Numbered from the stretch's first letter, positions 24,700-34,058 are shown. The stretch: 64,000 nt of DNA from Bacillota bacterium (GCA_029907475.1 JARYLU010000003.1:1-64000), one strand, 5' to 3'. The notes: generated by a model from the sequence alone, not told the origin. Numbers and translations: made by a program.

Positions 24700-25112
24700 C
24701 ATAGGCCTCCCTGAACCTTTGTAATTAAGCCGGTCAACATGAAAGAAGCTTGATCATGGGCAAAATTCAGAAAAGTCCCTTGCCGTTATCTGAAATCCGG
24801 AAGGGGCGTTTTGCTGCGGCTTCTGATACATCTATTTTAACAAAAAAATTTAAAAAACTGTTGCATTTGTATAGAATTTTCTGAAAAACTCGGCGGCAAA
24901 TGTGGGAGACTCACGATATTGTACCTCTAGACTAATATAATGATAAATTACTCTGGACAAACTCAGTATAATAGTTTATAATATTAAGCAGTAATTGTAT
25001 AAACCAATATTATTGGATCGAATCCCAGCCGTAGTTGACTAATTTTTTGTAAAAGGCGTCACCCCGAACTTTTTTTAAAACCAAAAAACCTGAAAGAAAG
25101 GAGGGTCGTTGG
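24700..25112. other. AT-rich divergent intergenic region
   Basis: This stretch of about 410 bases between the XRE gene (minus) and the unknown gene at 25113 (plus) has no coding frame of note. It is much richer in A and T than its surroundings, especially 24830-25020. It contains a clear plus-strand promoter (24954-24982) and several other TATAAT-like words. Binding sites for the XRE protein would be expected here, but I could not identify an operator by eye. Confidence 0.5.
24954..24982 (+). promoter_or_regulatory. Housekeeping promoter of the 25113 gene
   Basis: TGGACA (24954-24959), 17 bases, TATAAT (24977-24982). This is one of the closest matches to the vegetative consensus in the window. 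It leaves a leader of about 120 bases before the ribosome site. Confidence 0.75.
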
Positions 25113-26105
25113 TTGTGCCATGAAATCGTTTTCGACGGAGTGGCCTGGAGGGACCGCCTGGTTGTAGTCGCGGCATATGACTTTAGCTCCTGGCAGAAGA
25201 TCACGGGATCTGAGGAGGTTGAAGCATACAAGGACTTTTTAATCGAACAGGAGAATGTGGTGCAGCAATTAAAAAATAATCGAACTGTGCTGGTAATCCG
25301 GGTCCCGTTTGATGCGGAGGACTACCAGGCGTGGTTAAAGGCAAATCCCGACCTGCGGGATGGACCGGAAGCACGCGGGATCTGGGCTTTAACTGCCGCA
25401 GAGGACCACCTGAAACTTGTGGCGTTATTCAGGAAATACCCTGACCTGCCGCGCGTCCCTGAGGACTGCGAAAGCGTCAGGGTTTTTTTTGGAATATTTC
25501 TTGCTCCTCTTTCCTGTCTGGAGGAAGCAGATTATCTAGACCAGGAGATTCCCCGGCAGGACCTTGAAAAAATCGTACGTGGCTTGCAAGCGGAGCTTCC
25601 TGCCCTAACTTCTTTTGAGCGGGTTTCCCGTTTGCGGGCGAAGGGGGCGCGCGTTGTTGTCTGCAATCACTTCATTACTGATTGGGACGCGGGTGATGTC
25701 GAGACGTTACTCAATCAGGATCTCTGTTTCAGGAGCAGTTCCCTTTATAATTATACACCTCGCACGAAAATCAGAGAATCTTTAGAGGGTACCGGGGAAA
25801 AAAGCATGTTCCCGCTGGCGGCAGGGCTGTTATTGCCCGTCGCATTCCACGGTGCGGCTAATGTACTGGATTTTTTGGAAAGCTGCCTGGAGGAGTTCTG
25901 CGGAATGTTGCCCGGATTTTCAGAGGGTGTTATTGCTGTGATTGAGAAAATGCTCAGGAGAAAGGGAATCTTGGGAGTTGTACCTCTTGTTCCTTCGTAC
26001 CTGGCGGAATCCCTCCTGGAAAATCTCGTAGCAAATCTAAAAATTGTTGTGGCGGCATCGAAAGGTATGTCTGGCAGCAGCATTGCTCAGCTCACAGGGA
26101 ATTGA
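25113..26105 (+). CDS. Unknown 330-residue protein encoded with an EAL protein
   Basis: I do not recognise this protein. It starts at a TTG with AAAGGAGGG eight bases upstream. The product is soluble and acidic, with no signal peptide or membrane segment; the C-terminal part (from about 235) is mildly hydrophobic. Possible landmarks are RVSRLRAKGARVVVCNHFIT and HGAANVLDFLESC. It is the first gene after a strong promoter, 22 bases before an EAL-domain gene, and divergent from an XRE/ImmA pair. Coupling to the EAL gene suggests a sensor, effector or partner in cyclic-di-GMP signalling, but this is inference. Confidence 0.65.
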   Translation: MCHEIVFDGVAWRDRLVVVAAYDFSSWQKITGSEEVEAYKDFLIEQENVVQQLKNNRTVLVIRVPFDAEDYQAWLKANPDLRDGPEARGIWALTAAEDHLKLVALFRKYPDLPRVPEDCESVRVFFGIFLAPLSCLEEADYLDQEIPRQDLEKIVRGLQAELPALTSFERVSRLRAKGARVVVCNHFITDWDAGDVETLLNQDLCFRSSSLYNYTPRTKIRESLEGTGEKSMFPLAAGLLLPVAFHGAANVLDFLESCLEEFCGMLPGFSEGVIAVIEKMLRRKGILGVVPLVPSYLAESLLENLVANLKIVVAASKGMSGSSIAQLTGN

Positions 26106-26127
26106 GAATACGAAATGGGGAGAGCCT

Positions 26128-26823
26128 ATGTTCGGCAATTTCTACCTTTTGTACCAGCCCATTTTTTGTCTCCGGGATCTTTCTCGCGTCGTAGGATACG
26201 AGGCATTGATCCGTCATCCTGTGGGGTGGTCACCCGGTGACCTCTTCCGGGAAGCCCGACTGAGGGGGGCGATCCCTTTTTGGGAGCTGCGAATTCTGGA
26301 ACGTGCAGCAGGAGAAGCTTTAAGCCATGTTCCAGAAATGCTTTTCTTCAATATTTCGCCAGAAGCATTTTTAGATCTTACATTCCCGGTAAAAGCAGTT
26401 CACCTTCTCGAAAAAAAGGGCATTGCTCCTGCCAGGGTTTGCGTTGAAGTCTCGGAACAGAACCTTTATAAGCCGGAAGATTTTGAAAAAACACTTGATT
26501 TCTGGATTGCTTGCGGGTTTTTTACTGCACTGGACGATCTGGGTACAAAAGGGGCAAATTTAGACTTAGTTTTGAAGACAAAACTGGACTACGTTAAAGT
26601 AAACCGCGCATTGATCAGTGGAATCGCACGAAATAAGCATATGCAGGGGTTGATTGTCGGGATCGTAGAAATGCTCTTAGGAAACGGTGTTTTCCCTATT
26701 TTGGAGGGGTTGGAGAAAGAAGATGATTTAAAGTGGCTGCAGGAAAAAGGTTGGGATATCGGGGTGCAGGGGTTCATCCTGGCGTGCCCTGCAGTATTAC
26801 CGGAGTATTCCGGCATAGAATGA
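26128..26823 (+). CDS. EAL-domain protein, probable cyclic-di-GMP phosphodiesterase
   Basis: The 231-residue protein is a single EAL domain with no attached sensor. Residues needed for hydrolysis appear present: Glu25 in YEALIR, Asn75 in FFNISPEAF, Glu107 in CVEVSEQN, Asp136-Asp137 in ALDDLGT, Lys157 in DYVKVNR and the Glu pair in LEGLEKED. The loop 6 sequence (DDLGTKGANLD) departs from the usual DDFGTGYSSL, so activity or dimer control could be altered. ATG 26128 has GGGGAG upstream. It follows the unknown gene by 22 bases and precedes a transglutaminase-like gene by 49. Confidence 0.85.
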   Translation: MFGNFYLLYQPIFCLRDLSRVVGYEALIRHPVGWSPGDLFREARLRGAIPFWELRILERAAGEALSHVPEMLFFNISPEAFLDLTFPVKAVHLLEKKGIAPARVCVEVSEQNLYKPEDFEKTLDFWIACGFFTALDDLGTKGANLDLVLKTKLDYVKVNRALISGIARNKHMQGLIVGIVEMLLGNGVFPILEGLEKEDDLKWLQEKGWDIGVQGFILACPAVLPEYSGIE

Positions 26824-26872
26824 CTCCCGACTTAATAAGGACATCAGTTTTCCCGGTAAGGAGGGGAGTAAG

Positions 26873-28198
26873 ATGCTGAGATGTTTTAAGTTCTTTCTGC
26901 TGGTATTGGCCCTGCTCTTTCTCTTCGCGGCTCCGGTTTTAGCCGGCGAGGTAGATGTTTATCTTTGCGGTAACCGGGTGGAACCTTCCGAACAGGGGAT
27001 AATTTTTGATCGGGAAATGGCACGGGTAATGGTGCCGTTATCTTTTTTTTCTCAAACGTTCGGGGCGAAGGTCTCCTGGACGGACAGGTCTCAGGAAGTG
27101 ATCGTCAATGATGGGGATGTAACTGTTCGAATGTACGTGGGCCGGCACACAGCGTTTCTTGAAGAGGAAGGCTTGACGCGAACCTTTTCGCTTGGGGCCC
27201 CGGCGGTTTTTTTAAAAGGCGAGGTGTTTGTCCCCCTGCGTTTCGTTGCGGAAGCGCTCGGGTATCGTGTTTCGTGGGACGCCGAAAGCCGAACGGCTAA
27301 CATTGTCCCTGATCTTTTAGCCCTTTCAGGAGACGCAAAAGTTCTTGACGCCGGGGAGCCCGCGGTTTATGCGAACGGTAGCTACTACGGTTTTTCTCTG
27401 GCCGAACCGGGTGCCGGCAGGATTGCGGCGCGGGCGCGCTTTCGGGTGACGGGAGCCCTTGCACCGGGGAGCTTTATAAAGCTCGCCTGGCAAGTAAAAA
27501 AGGGGGACGAAGGAGCCTGGCAACTTTTTTCACCTTTACCGGACGGACGGTTCTCTACTGATGTTTGGTTACCCTTCGGGCCCGGCGAGTACATCGTGGA
27601 TATTTTCGGAGTAATCAGAGAAGAAAACGCAGGCGGCAGGTACGAGTGGACCGGTGTTCCGCTTGCCTGTCTTAAGGCAGTTAACTCGGCTCCTGACATA
27701 CGCTTTCTTGCTCCAATAAACGGTATCAACTGGGATAGTCAGGAAATTTTCTGGCTTGCTCAAACCCTGACCGGAGGAGGGAAGTCTGAAAAGGAAAAGG
27801 TGCTGACTGTCCATGATTGGGTGGCCCAAAATATTGCGTACGATACGCAAAGTTACTTTAGTGGAAACATTCCTTACCGGACTGCATTGGAGGTACTGCA
27901 GGAGCGCCTCGGGGTATGTGAACATTACAGCAAACTTGCGGCATCTCTCCTCAGGGCGGCTGGCATTCCTGCTAAAGTAGTTTACGGCTACGTCCGAAAA
28001 GCTGTGGAGGGGTGGCAGGGCATCTCGAACGGTGTACCGAACCACGCCTGGAACGAGGTTTTTATCGGCGGCAGGTGGGTTACGATGGACGTTACATGGG
28101 ACGCCGGGTATCTAAATGGCAGCAGTTTTGTGCCGGCGTACACGCGAAAATATTTTGCTCCTGACCGCGCTCTCTATGAGAAAATGTACGAAAGATAA
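26873..28198 (+). CDS. Secreted protein with copper-amine-oxidase-N-like domain and transglutaminase-like domain
   Basis: The 441-residue protein has a signal peptide (FFLLVLALLFLFAAPVLAG). Next come a copper amine oxidase N-terminal-like domain (about 30-145, with VMVPLSFFSQTFGAKVSW and VFVPLRFVAEALGYRVSW), a middle beta region, and a C-terminal transglutaminase-like core. The core has LGVCEHYSKLAASLLRAAGI with the Cys, NHAWNEVFIGGRW with the His and DVTWDAG with the Asp, so the papain-like triad is intact. Such proteins act outside the cell as peptidases or cross-linkers. AAGGAGGGG precedes the ATG. It ends the accessory block before mfd. Confidence 0.85.
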   Translation: MLRCFKFFLLVLALLFLFAAPVLAGEVDVYLCGNRVEPSEQGIIFDREMARVMVPLSFFSQTFGAKVSWTDRSQEVIVNDGDVTVRMYVGRHTAFLEEEGLTRTFSLGAPAVFLKGEVFVPLRFVAEALGYRVSWDAESRTANIVPDLLALSGDAKVLDAGEPAVYANGSYYGFSLAEPGAGRIAARARFRVTGALAPGSFIKLAWQVKKGDEGAWQLFSPLPDGRFSTDVWLPFGPGEYIVDIFGVIREENAGGRYEWTGVPLACLKAVNSAPDIRFLAPINGINWDSQEIFWLAQTLTGGGKSEKEKVLTVHDWVAQNIAYDTQSYFSGNIPYRTALEVLQERLGVCEHYSKLAASLLRAAGIPAKVVYGYVRKAVEGWQGISNGVPNHAWNEVFIGGRWVTMDVTWDAGYLNGSSFVPAYTRKYFAPDRALYEKMYER

Positions 28199-28274
28199 AG
28201 CTGGAATTTTAGTTATCTCCTGGAGTAAAACAATTTTTGATCAGAGCCGCGTGCCGGCACGTTCATACTCATGA

Positions 28275-28306
28275 GCCAGGCCTGAAACAAGAGCCTGGCC
28301 TTTTTT
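28275..28306 (+). terminator. Terminator after the transglutaminase-like gene
   Basis: GCCAGGC (28275-28281) pairs with GCCTGGC (28293-28299), followed by a C and six T. Confidence 0.85.
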
Positions 28307-28402
28307 ATGAAACCGGGAGTAGTTTTGGTCGCGCAACCTGCCGCTGACCAAATTGCCCCGGCGATTTAAGGAAGTGGTTATGTATATTCTTTAGGGAAAC
28401 GG

Positions 28403-28411
28403 TGATATAAT
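28403..28411 (+). promoter_or_regulatory. Extended -10 promoter element upstream of mfd
   Basis: TGATATAAT fits the extended -10 TGnTATAAT. No good -35 is seen at the usual distance. The ribosome site of mfd is about 150 bases downstream. Confidence 0.5.
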
Positions 28412-28570
28412 GTTTTAGGATCAGGAAAGGACTAAAGAGCGTTAACAGGGGGTTTTCATGAACCCGCCTTTTTTGGCGTGGTCCCGGAAGCTCAATCCGA
28501 AGTCCATTTCGGTTTTCGGAAACCGGAAACCTGAAGCGGCCTCAATGCCGGAAATCAAAGGGGAGGTACG

Positions 28571-31500
28571 ATGCGGAATCTGCTTGAACAAGTGCCGGAA
28601 TTCCGGGAAATCCTCCGCGCCCTTCACCAGGGAAAGTTCCCCGTACTCCTTTCGGGGGGGCGTGGCGCCTTTAATTCCGTGTTGACCGCGGCCCTCCTCG
28701 ACGCGGGACAGGTGCAGGGCGCCCTTCTTGTAATCGTTCCGTCTTCTCAGCAGGTAAGCGCGTGGCAGGTCGATCTGGAGGCCCTCCTCCCCGACCGGGA
28801 GGTGCAGGTTTTCGATCCGGCGGAAGCGCTGCCCTTCGAGGTAATGGCCGCCAGCCGCGAACCTGCTGCAAGCCGGCTTCGGGTCCTTGCTGCTTTGCGC
28901 AGTAAAGATAAACCTCCCGCCATCATTGCTCCTGTTGAGGCGCTCATGCCGAAGTCGATCCCTCCTTCCGTCTGGGAGCAGGCTGTTCTTACCTTGAGGG
29001 TCGGAGCTGAATACGACCTCACATCCCTGCTCGGCTCGCTGGACCGCGCCGGTTATGAAAGGGTCGAGCTGGCGGGAGGGCCAGGCCAGTTTGCGCTGCG
29101 CGGAAACATCCTGGACATCTACCCTTTTCAAGGAACGCCGGTGCGCCTCGAGTTCTGGGGAGACGAGATTGCTTTACTAAAAGAGCTCGACCCGGCAAGC
29201 CAGCGCTCCCGCGGCTCGCTCTCGGAAGCGATGATCTGGCCGGCGCGGGAGTTTGTTTATGATCCTGACCGCGCCGCGGCTGCCGAAGCGCGGATCAGGG
29301 CGGCCCACAAGGCGAGGCGAGAGCAGCTCAAAGGGAGCAGGAGCGCTCTGATCCGGCTTGACCAGCGCCTCCAGCGTTTTCTGGAAATGGCGGCCGAGGG
29401 GCGGGGGTCCCTGAACCTCATCCAACCCTATTTTTATCCCGAGCAGGTTTCTCTTTTTCAATACCTCCCGCCGGGATCCCTGGTAGTCATGGACGAGCCG
29501 GGGCGGATTCTAGAGGAATGCAACGCCCGGGTTGCGCTCCTGGAATCCGACTACCGCCGCTTCTTCCAGGAGGGGCTCTCTTTCACCCCCTGGCAGGATT
29601 ATTACCTGAGCGGGGACGATCTTTTCCGGGAATGTACGACCCTTCCCGTTTTTGTCTTTTCTCAAATGCTCTCCCGGCCCGGGCCCTTAAAGCCGGAAGC
29701 GGTTTTTACTTTGACTGTTAAGGAGATGCAACCCTTCTTCTCCAGGCCCGACCTGCTGGTGCCGGAAGTCCGGGAATGGCTGCGCGGGGGTGCTGCCGTT
29801 CTTTTGCTGCTCCCTACGGAGGGGCGCCTCCGCCAACTGGAGCGCGACCTCCGGGACCACGAGCTTGCCCCGCTTGGGGAGCCCGGCTGGCCGGTTCGCC
29901 TGGAGAAAGGCCGCCTCTTCGTCGGGATTGGAAATTTAAGCCGCGGCTTTGAGCTCCCGGGCCGGTTGGCCGTGGTTACCGCCGGAGAGCTTTACGGGCG
30001 GAAGGTAAGAGGACGGGGCCGTGCCAGACCAGCCGGTGAAGCAGCGAGCGTCTTATCTGAGCTGGCTCCGGGAGACTACGTGGTGCACCTCCACCACGGT
30101 ATCGGCCGGTATCTGGGCATCAGGGAGATAGAGGTCGAGGGAAGAAAAAGGGATTATTTAGAAGTAGTTTACGCCGGGGAAGACCGCCTTTATCTCCCCG
30201 TCGACCAGGCAGGCTTGATTACGAAGTATACCGGCCCCGACGGGCAGGTACCCCGCCTTTCCCGCCTCGGAGGGTCTGATTGGGTACGCTTGAAGCAACG
30301 GGTGAAGAAGCGTGTCCGCGAGTTTGCCCAGGATTTGCTGGCTCTTTATGCCCGGCGGATGGCTGCGCCGGGCCATGCCTTTTCCCCCGATACGGTCTGG
30401 CAGCAGGAATTTGAAGCCGCCTTTCCCTATGAAGAGACGCCGGATCAAAAGCGTGCCATTGCTGAAGTAAAGGCCGATATGGAAAAGCCCCGCCCCATGG
30501 ACCGCCTGGTTTGCGGTGACGTCGGTTTTGGGAAAACCGAGGTGGCGATCCGGGCTGCTTTTAAAGCCGTTCAGGACGGGAAGCAGGTGGCGGTACTGGT
30601 ACCGACGACCGTGCTGGCGCAGCAGCACTATCATACTTTTAAAGACCGCTTTGACCGGTACCCGCTCCGGGTTGAAGTGCTCACCCGGTTCCGGTCGCCC
30701 GGTGAACAAAGAGCAGTTGTGCGCGACCTGGCGCTGGGGCTGGTTGACGTGATCATCGGAACCCACAGACTTCTGTCCGATGATGTCAAATTTAAAGATC
30801 TCGGCCTTTTGATTATTGACGAAGAACAGCGCTTCGGCGTGACTCACAAAGAAAAAATTAAAATATTCCGGGCCAGCGTGGATGTTTTAACCCTTACGGC
30901 TACTCCGATTCCCCGCACGCTGCACATGTCTTTGAGCGGGGTCCGGGACCTGAGCATGATCGAGACTCCCCCGGAAGACCGCCTCCCGGTTCAAACCTAC
31001 GTCCTGGAGTATGCTCCAGAGGTAATCCGGGATGCCATCAGGCGGGAGATCCAGCGGGGAGGCCAGGTTTTTTATGTTCACAACCGGGTGCAGACCATCG
31101 GGAAGTGCGCCGCTTTCTTGCGGGGTTTGGTGCCCGAGGCCACATTCCGGATTGCGCACGGCCAGAGCAGAGAAGACGACCTGGAGGAGGTAATGTGGGA
31201 TTTTCTCAACCGGAAGTTCGATTGTCTCATCTGCACCACAATCATCGAGAACGGCCTTGATCTTCCCAATGTGAACACGCTCATCGTGGAGCGGGCCGAC
31301 CAGTTTGGTCTTGCCCAACTGTATCAACTGCGGGGGCGGGTTGGGCGTTCGAACCGCCTGGCATACGCTTATTTCACCTATCCGAAAGACAAGGTGATTA
31401 CTGAGCAGGCCGAGAAGCGCCTCCGCGCCCTCCAGGAATTTACGGAGTTTGGGTCGGGATTTAGACTCGCCTTAAGGGACCTGGAAATCCGGGGAGCAGG

Positions 31501-32119
31501 AAATCTTCTGGGGCCCGAACAGCACGGGCATATGGCCGCAGTCGGCTTTGATCTCTACCAGCAGCTCCTGGCGGAAGCGGTATGCGAGCTGAAGGGAGAA
31601 AAGGAACCGGAACCTGCGGTTCAGGCACCGGTCTGGGAGATCCAAATAGACTCCTACCTCCCCGATACTTACGTCCGGGATGCCCGTCAGAAGGTAGAAA
31701 TTTACCGGCGCCTGGCCCTGGCCGGTGATTTAAAAACCATCGGTGACCTGGCGGAAGAAGTGCGTGACCGCTTCGGCCCCCTGCCGGAACCGGTTGTTTA
31801 TCTTTTTGAGCTCGCCCGCCTCCGGGTCCGCGCCCGGGAACTGAAGATCAGGGAGGTCCAACTGGTGGACCGCACCCTGGTGGTGCGGTTTGCAGCCGGT
31901 GCGTCCCCCAAAGGCGCAGAGCTCAAGCTCTGGAGCGCGGTTTTCGGAAACAGGTTGAGTTTTTCGGCTGTGGGAGAGTTGGAGGTGCGGATCGAAACGG
32001 GCGGGCTTTCCCCGCGGCACCTTCTGCAAATGCTCACCCGGGTGCTCCTGCCCAAACCGGCTTTGCCGGGCGGCGGAGATTTCAAGCAGGCAATCAAGGC
32101 GGGCGCGCAAGATGGGTAA
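28571..32119 (+). CDS. mfd: Transcription-repair coupling factor
   Basis: The 1182-residue ATP-dependent translocase removes stalled RNA polymerase and recruits UvrA. In order it shows the UvrB-like N-terminal module (LAGGPGQFALRGNILDIYPF near 173), the RNA-polymerase-interacting domain (GDYVVHLHHGIGRYLGI near 500), Walker A DVGFGKTEVA near 650, DEEQ box IIDEEQRFGV near 748, TATPIPRTLHMSLSGVRDLS, the translocation motif in RGRVGRSNRLAYAYF, and the C-terminal D7 domain (SYLPDTYVRDARQKVEIYRR). Length and order match the family. GGGGAGG precedes the ATG. In Bacillus, mfd is also followed by spoVT. Confidence 0.97.
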   Translation: MRNLLEQVPEFREILRALHQGKFPVLLSGGRGAFNSVLTAALLDAGQVQGALLVIVPSSQQVSAWQVDLEALLPDREVQVFDPAEALPFEVMAASREPAASRLRVLAALRSKDKPPAIIAPVEALMPKSIPPSVWEQAVLTLRVGAEYDLTSLLGSLDRAGYERVELAGGPGQFALRGNILDIYPFQGTPVRLEFWGDEIALLKELDPASQRSRGSLSEAMIWPAREFVYDPDRAAAAEARIRAAHKARREQLKGSRSALIRLDQRLQRFLEMAAEGRGSLNLIQPYFYPEQVSLFQYLPPGSLVVMDEPGRILEECNARVALLESDYRRFFQEGLSFTPWQDYYLSGDDLFRECTTLPVFVFSQMLSRPGPLKPEAVFTLTVKEMQPFFSRPDLLVPEVREWLRGGAAVLLLLPTEGRLRQLERDLRDHELAPLGEPGWPVRLEKGRLFVGIGNLSRGFELPGRLAVVTAGELYGRKVRGRGRARPAGEAASVLSELAPGDYVVHLHHGIGRYLGIREIEVEGRKRDYLEVVYAGEDRLYLPVDQAGLITKYTGPDGQVPRLSRLGGSDWVRLKQRVKKRVREFAQDLLALYARRMAAPGHAFSPDTVWQQEFEAAFPYEETPDQKRAIAEVKADMEKPRPMDRLVCGDVGFGKTEVAIRAAFKAVQDGKQVAVLVPTTVLAQQHYHTFKDRFDRYPLRVEVLTRFRSPGEQRAVVRDLALGLVDVIIGTHRLLSDDVKFKDLGLLIIDEEQRFGVTHKEKIKIFRASVDVLTLTATPIPRTLHMSLSGVRDLSMIETPPEDRLPVQTYVLEYAPEVIRDAIRREIQRGGQVFYVHNRVQTIGKCAAFLRGLVPEATFRIAHGQSREDDLEEVMWDFLNRKFDCLICTTIIENGLDLPNVNTLIVERADQFGLAQLYQLRGRVGRSNRLAYAYFTYPKDKVITEQAEKRLRALQEFTEFGSGFRLALRDLEIRGAGNLLGPEQHGHMAAVGFDLYQQLLAEAVCELKGEKEPEPAVQAPVWEIQIDSYLPDTYVRDARQKVEIYRRLALAGDLKTIGDLAEEVRDRFGPLPEPVVYLFELARLRVRARELKIREVQLVDRTLVVRFAAGASPKGAELKLWSAVFGNRLSFSAVGELEVRIETGGLSPRHLLQMLTRVLLPKPALPGGGDFKQAIKAGAQDG

Positions 32120-32245
32120 ATTTATTCAGGTCACCTGCGGCAGGATTACGGAACGGGGAAGCGAAACCTATGAAGAAGGTGGAAAAATAAGATCGTGCCG
32201 GGTGGAAGAGGCAAGACCGCCTGTCGCGAAAGGGAGGGTTTGAAT

Positions 32246-33274
32246 TTGAATTTACTTGGAGCACGACCGGAACTTCAGTCGCAGTTGTTCTCCCGGCCGG
32301 GGCAAGAGGAACCGAAACGCGGAGGCGCTCTGCTCCCCCGGCTGCTCCTTCTCGTCCTTTTGCTGGCACTGGGAGGGGGCTGGTTTTGGTGGTCGGAGCA
32401 GGGGGATTGGGTTTTGCGGGTCAACGGGGTCAAAGTATCCCGGGCAGATTGGGAGAATGAAACCGCCCGCGCGGAAGAGTTTCTCGCCCGGGTTTACGGG
32501 CTTAATCTACAGGAACCGGAGGCGAAGCAGATCCGGGAAGAGGTGAAAAAGGAAGTGCTCCAGCAACTGGTCGACCGTGCGCTGCTGTACCGGGCGGCGG
32601 TCCGGGCGGGGATTGAAGTAATTCCGGCAGAAGTGGAGGCCCGCGTTGCAGAAGACGAAAAGCGGAGCGGGGGACCTCAAGAGTTCCAGCGGATTTTGAA
32701 CACCCGGAGCCTCACCCGGGACCAGTATCGTGCCCAAGCGCAGGAATTGATCATGATCGAAAAATTATGGGAATACGTGACCCGCAACGTCACGGTAGAT
32801 GAAGAGGAAATCAGGCTTGCTTTCAGTGCTCGCAGAGGAGAGCTGGAGACCCCGGAGCAGGTCAAGGTCGGTCATATTCTCGTAAAATCAGAGTCGGAGG
32901 CCCTCGCACTGATCCGCTCCCTTGACCGGGGTGCGGATTTCCGGGAACTTGCGGTCCAGTCCTCTCTTGATCCCGGCGTTTCTCAAAATAAAGGTATCTT
33001 AGGGTATATCGCGCGGGATGATCCGCGCCTCCCGGAAAATTTCCGGGCGGCGGCGTTCCAGATTCCGGTAGGGAGTTACAGCCGGGAGCCGGTCCGGAGC
33101 GAATTGGGTTATCACGTTCTTTTTGTCTTTGAAAAAAAAGCCCCGGCTCAGATCAAGTACGAGGAGGTACGGGACGCCCTCCGGCAGGAACTTCTTGACC
33201 GCAAAAAAAACGAGGTCTTCCTGGCTTATTTGGAAGGGCTTCGCAAAAACAGCCGGTTGATGTACCGCTTCTAA
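32246..33274 (+). CDS. Parvulin-type peptidyl-prolyl isomerase (PrsA/SurA-like foldase)
   Basis: The 342-residue protein has an N-terminal membrane anchor (LLPRLLLLVLLLALGGGWFW), a SurA-N-like helical region and a parvulin domain (VKVGHILVKSESEALALI, FRELAVQSSLDPGVSQNKG, LGYHVLFVFEKK). It would fold exported proteins at the outer face of the membrane. There is no lipobox Cys, so it is not a classical PrsA lipoprotein. TTG 32246 is chosen because AAAGGGAGGG lies seven bases upstream; a TTG at 32240 abuts that site. It lies between mfd and spoVT, as in many clostridia. Confidence 0.88.
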   Translation: MNLLGARPELQSQLFSRPGQEEPKRGGALLPRLLLLVLLLALGGGWFWWSEQGDWVLRVNGVKVSRADWENETARAEEFLARVYGLNLQEPEAKQIREEVKKEVLQQLVDRALLYRAAVRAGIEVIPAEVEARVAEDEKRSGGPQEFQRILNTRSLTRDQYRAQAQELIMIEKLWEYVTRNVTVDEEEIRLAFSARRGELETPEQVKVGHILVKSESEALALIRSLDRGADFRELAVQSSLDPGVSQNKGILGYIARDDPRLPENFRAAAFQIPVGSYSREPVRSELGYHVLFVFEKKAPAQIKYEEVRDALRQELLDRKKNEVFLAYLEGLRKNSRLMYRF

Positions 33275-33336
33275 AGGAACGACAGGACCCAATTCTCAAC
33301 AATGTTTTAAATTTTAACCCCTTCATGGAAAAAAAT

Positions 33337-33366
33337 GAATAAGTCCCCCATTCTCGTTATATACTA
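33337..33366 (+). promoter_or_regulatory. Sigma-G promoter of spoVT
   Basis: GAATA (33337-33341), 18 bases, TATACTA (33360-33366). The sigma-G consensus is GnATR, 17-18 bases, CATnnTA; the only mismatch is the first base of the -10. spoVT is sigma-G dependent in Bacillus. Confidence 0.65.
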
Positions 33367-33419
33367 TTCGTGAGAACACTGCTCAATTTTATTTTGGAAT
33401 GAAGGGGGGATAAAAAGAC

Positions 33420-33983
33420 TTGAAAGCAACAGGTATTGTTCGCCGCATTGATGATCTAGGTCGCGTGGTAATACCCAAAGAGATCCGCCGGACCCTACGG
33501 ATTCGGGAGGGTGATCCCCTCGAAATCTTTGTAGACCGGGAAGGAGAGGTTATCCTCAAAAAGTATTCACCCATTGGTGAATTGGGGGATTTTGCAAAGG
33601 AATACGCAGACTCTCTCCACGAGGCGATTGGCCATATTGCCTGTATTGCTGATAGGGATAATATTATTGCCGTAGCAGGCGCCCCGAAGAAGGAGTTCCT
33701 TAATAAACCGATCGGTCCTGCGGTAGAGCGGGTAATGGAGGAGCGCAAGCCCATACTGATCGAAAGGGCCGGGGAACACCCCTTTTGTAAGGGCTGCCTG
33801 ACCGACGAAGAAGAAGAAGAGTGTAAATTTTCAAGCGAGGTGATTGCTCCGATTATAGCCGAGGGGGACCCGATCGGGGCTGTGATCATCTGTTCCAAGG
33901 AGCCCAATGTCCGGATGGGTGAACTCGAGCTGAAGCTTGCCGAAACGGCAGCGGGATTCCTTGCGAAGCAAATGGAACAATAA
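33420..33983 (+). CDS. spoVT: Forespore transcription regulator SpoVT
   Basis: The 187-residue protein has an N-terminal AbrB-like swapped-hairpin DNA-binding domain (ATGIVRRIDDLGRVVIPKEI, then REGDPLEIFVDREGEVIL) and a C-terminal GAF domain (about 55-180) with EHPFCKGCLTDEEEEECKF. SpoVT adjusts late forespore gene expression under sigma-G. The start is a TTG with AAGGGGGGA nine bases upstream. A sigma-G-like promoter lies directly upstream. Confidence 0.95.
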   Translation: MKATGIVRRIDDLGRVVIPKEIRRTLRIREGDPLEIFVDREGEVILKKYSPIGELGDFAKEYADSLHEAIGHIACIADRDNIIAVAGAPKKEFLNKPIGPAVERVMEERKPILIERAGEHPFCKGCLTDEEEEECKFSSEVIAPIIAEGDPIGAVIICSKEPNVRMGELELKLAETAAGFLAKQMEQ

Positions 33984-34058
33984 GCCTCGCCTAAAACCTG
34001 GAGTCCGGCCGTCTTGATTTTCGGGATCTAGCTTTTGCCTCCTTAGATGAGGCGAATA

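Larger units (their letters stand above)
28199..28570 (+). other. Intergenic region before mfd
   Basis: About 370 bases contain a terminator (28275-28306) and an extended -10 promoter element (28403-28411). A hydrophilic open frame from 28458 has a poor start and overlaps mfd; I see no gene. Confidence 0.6.
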
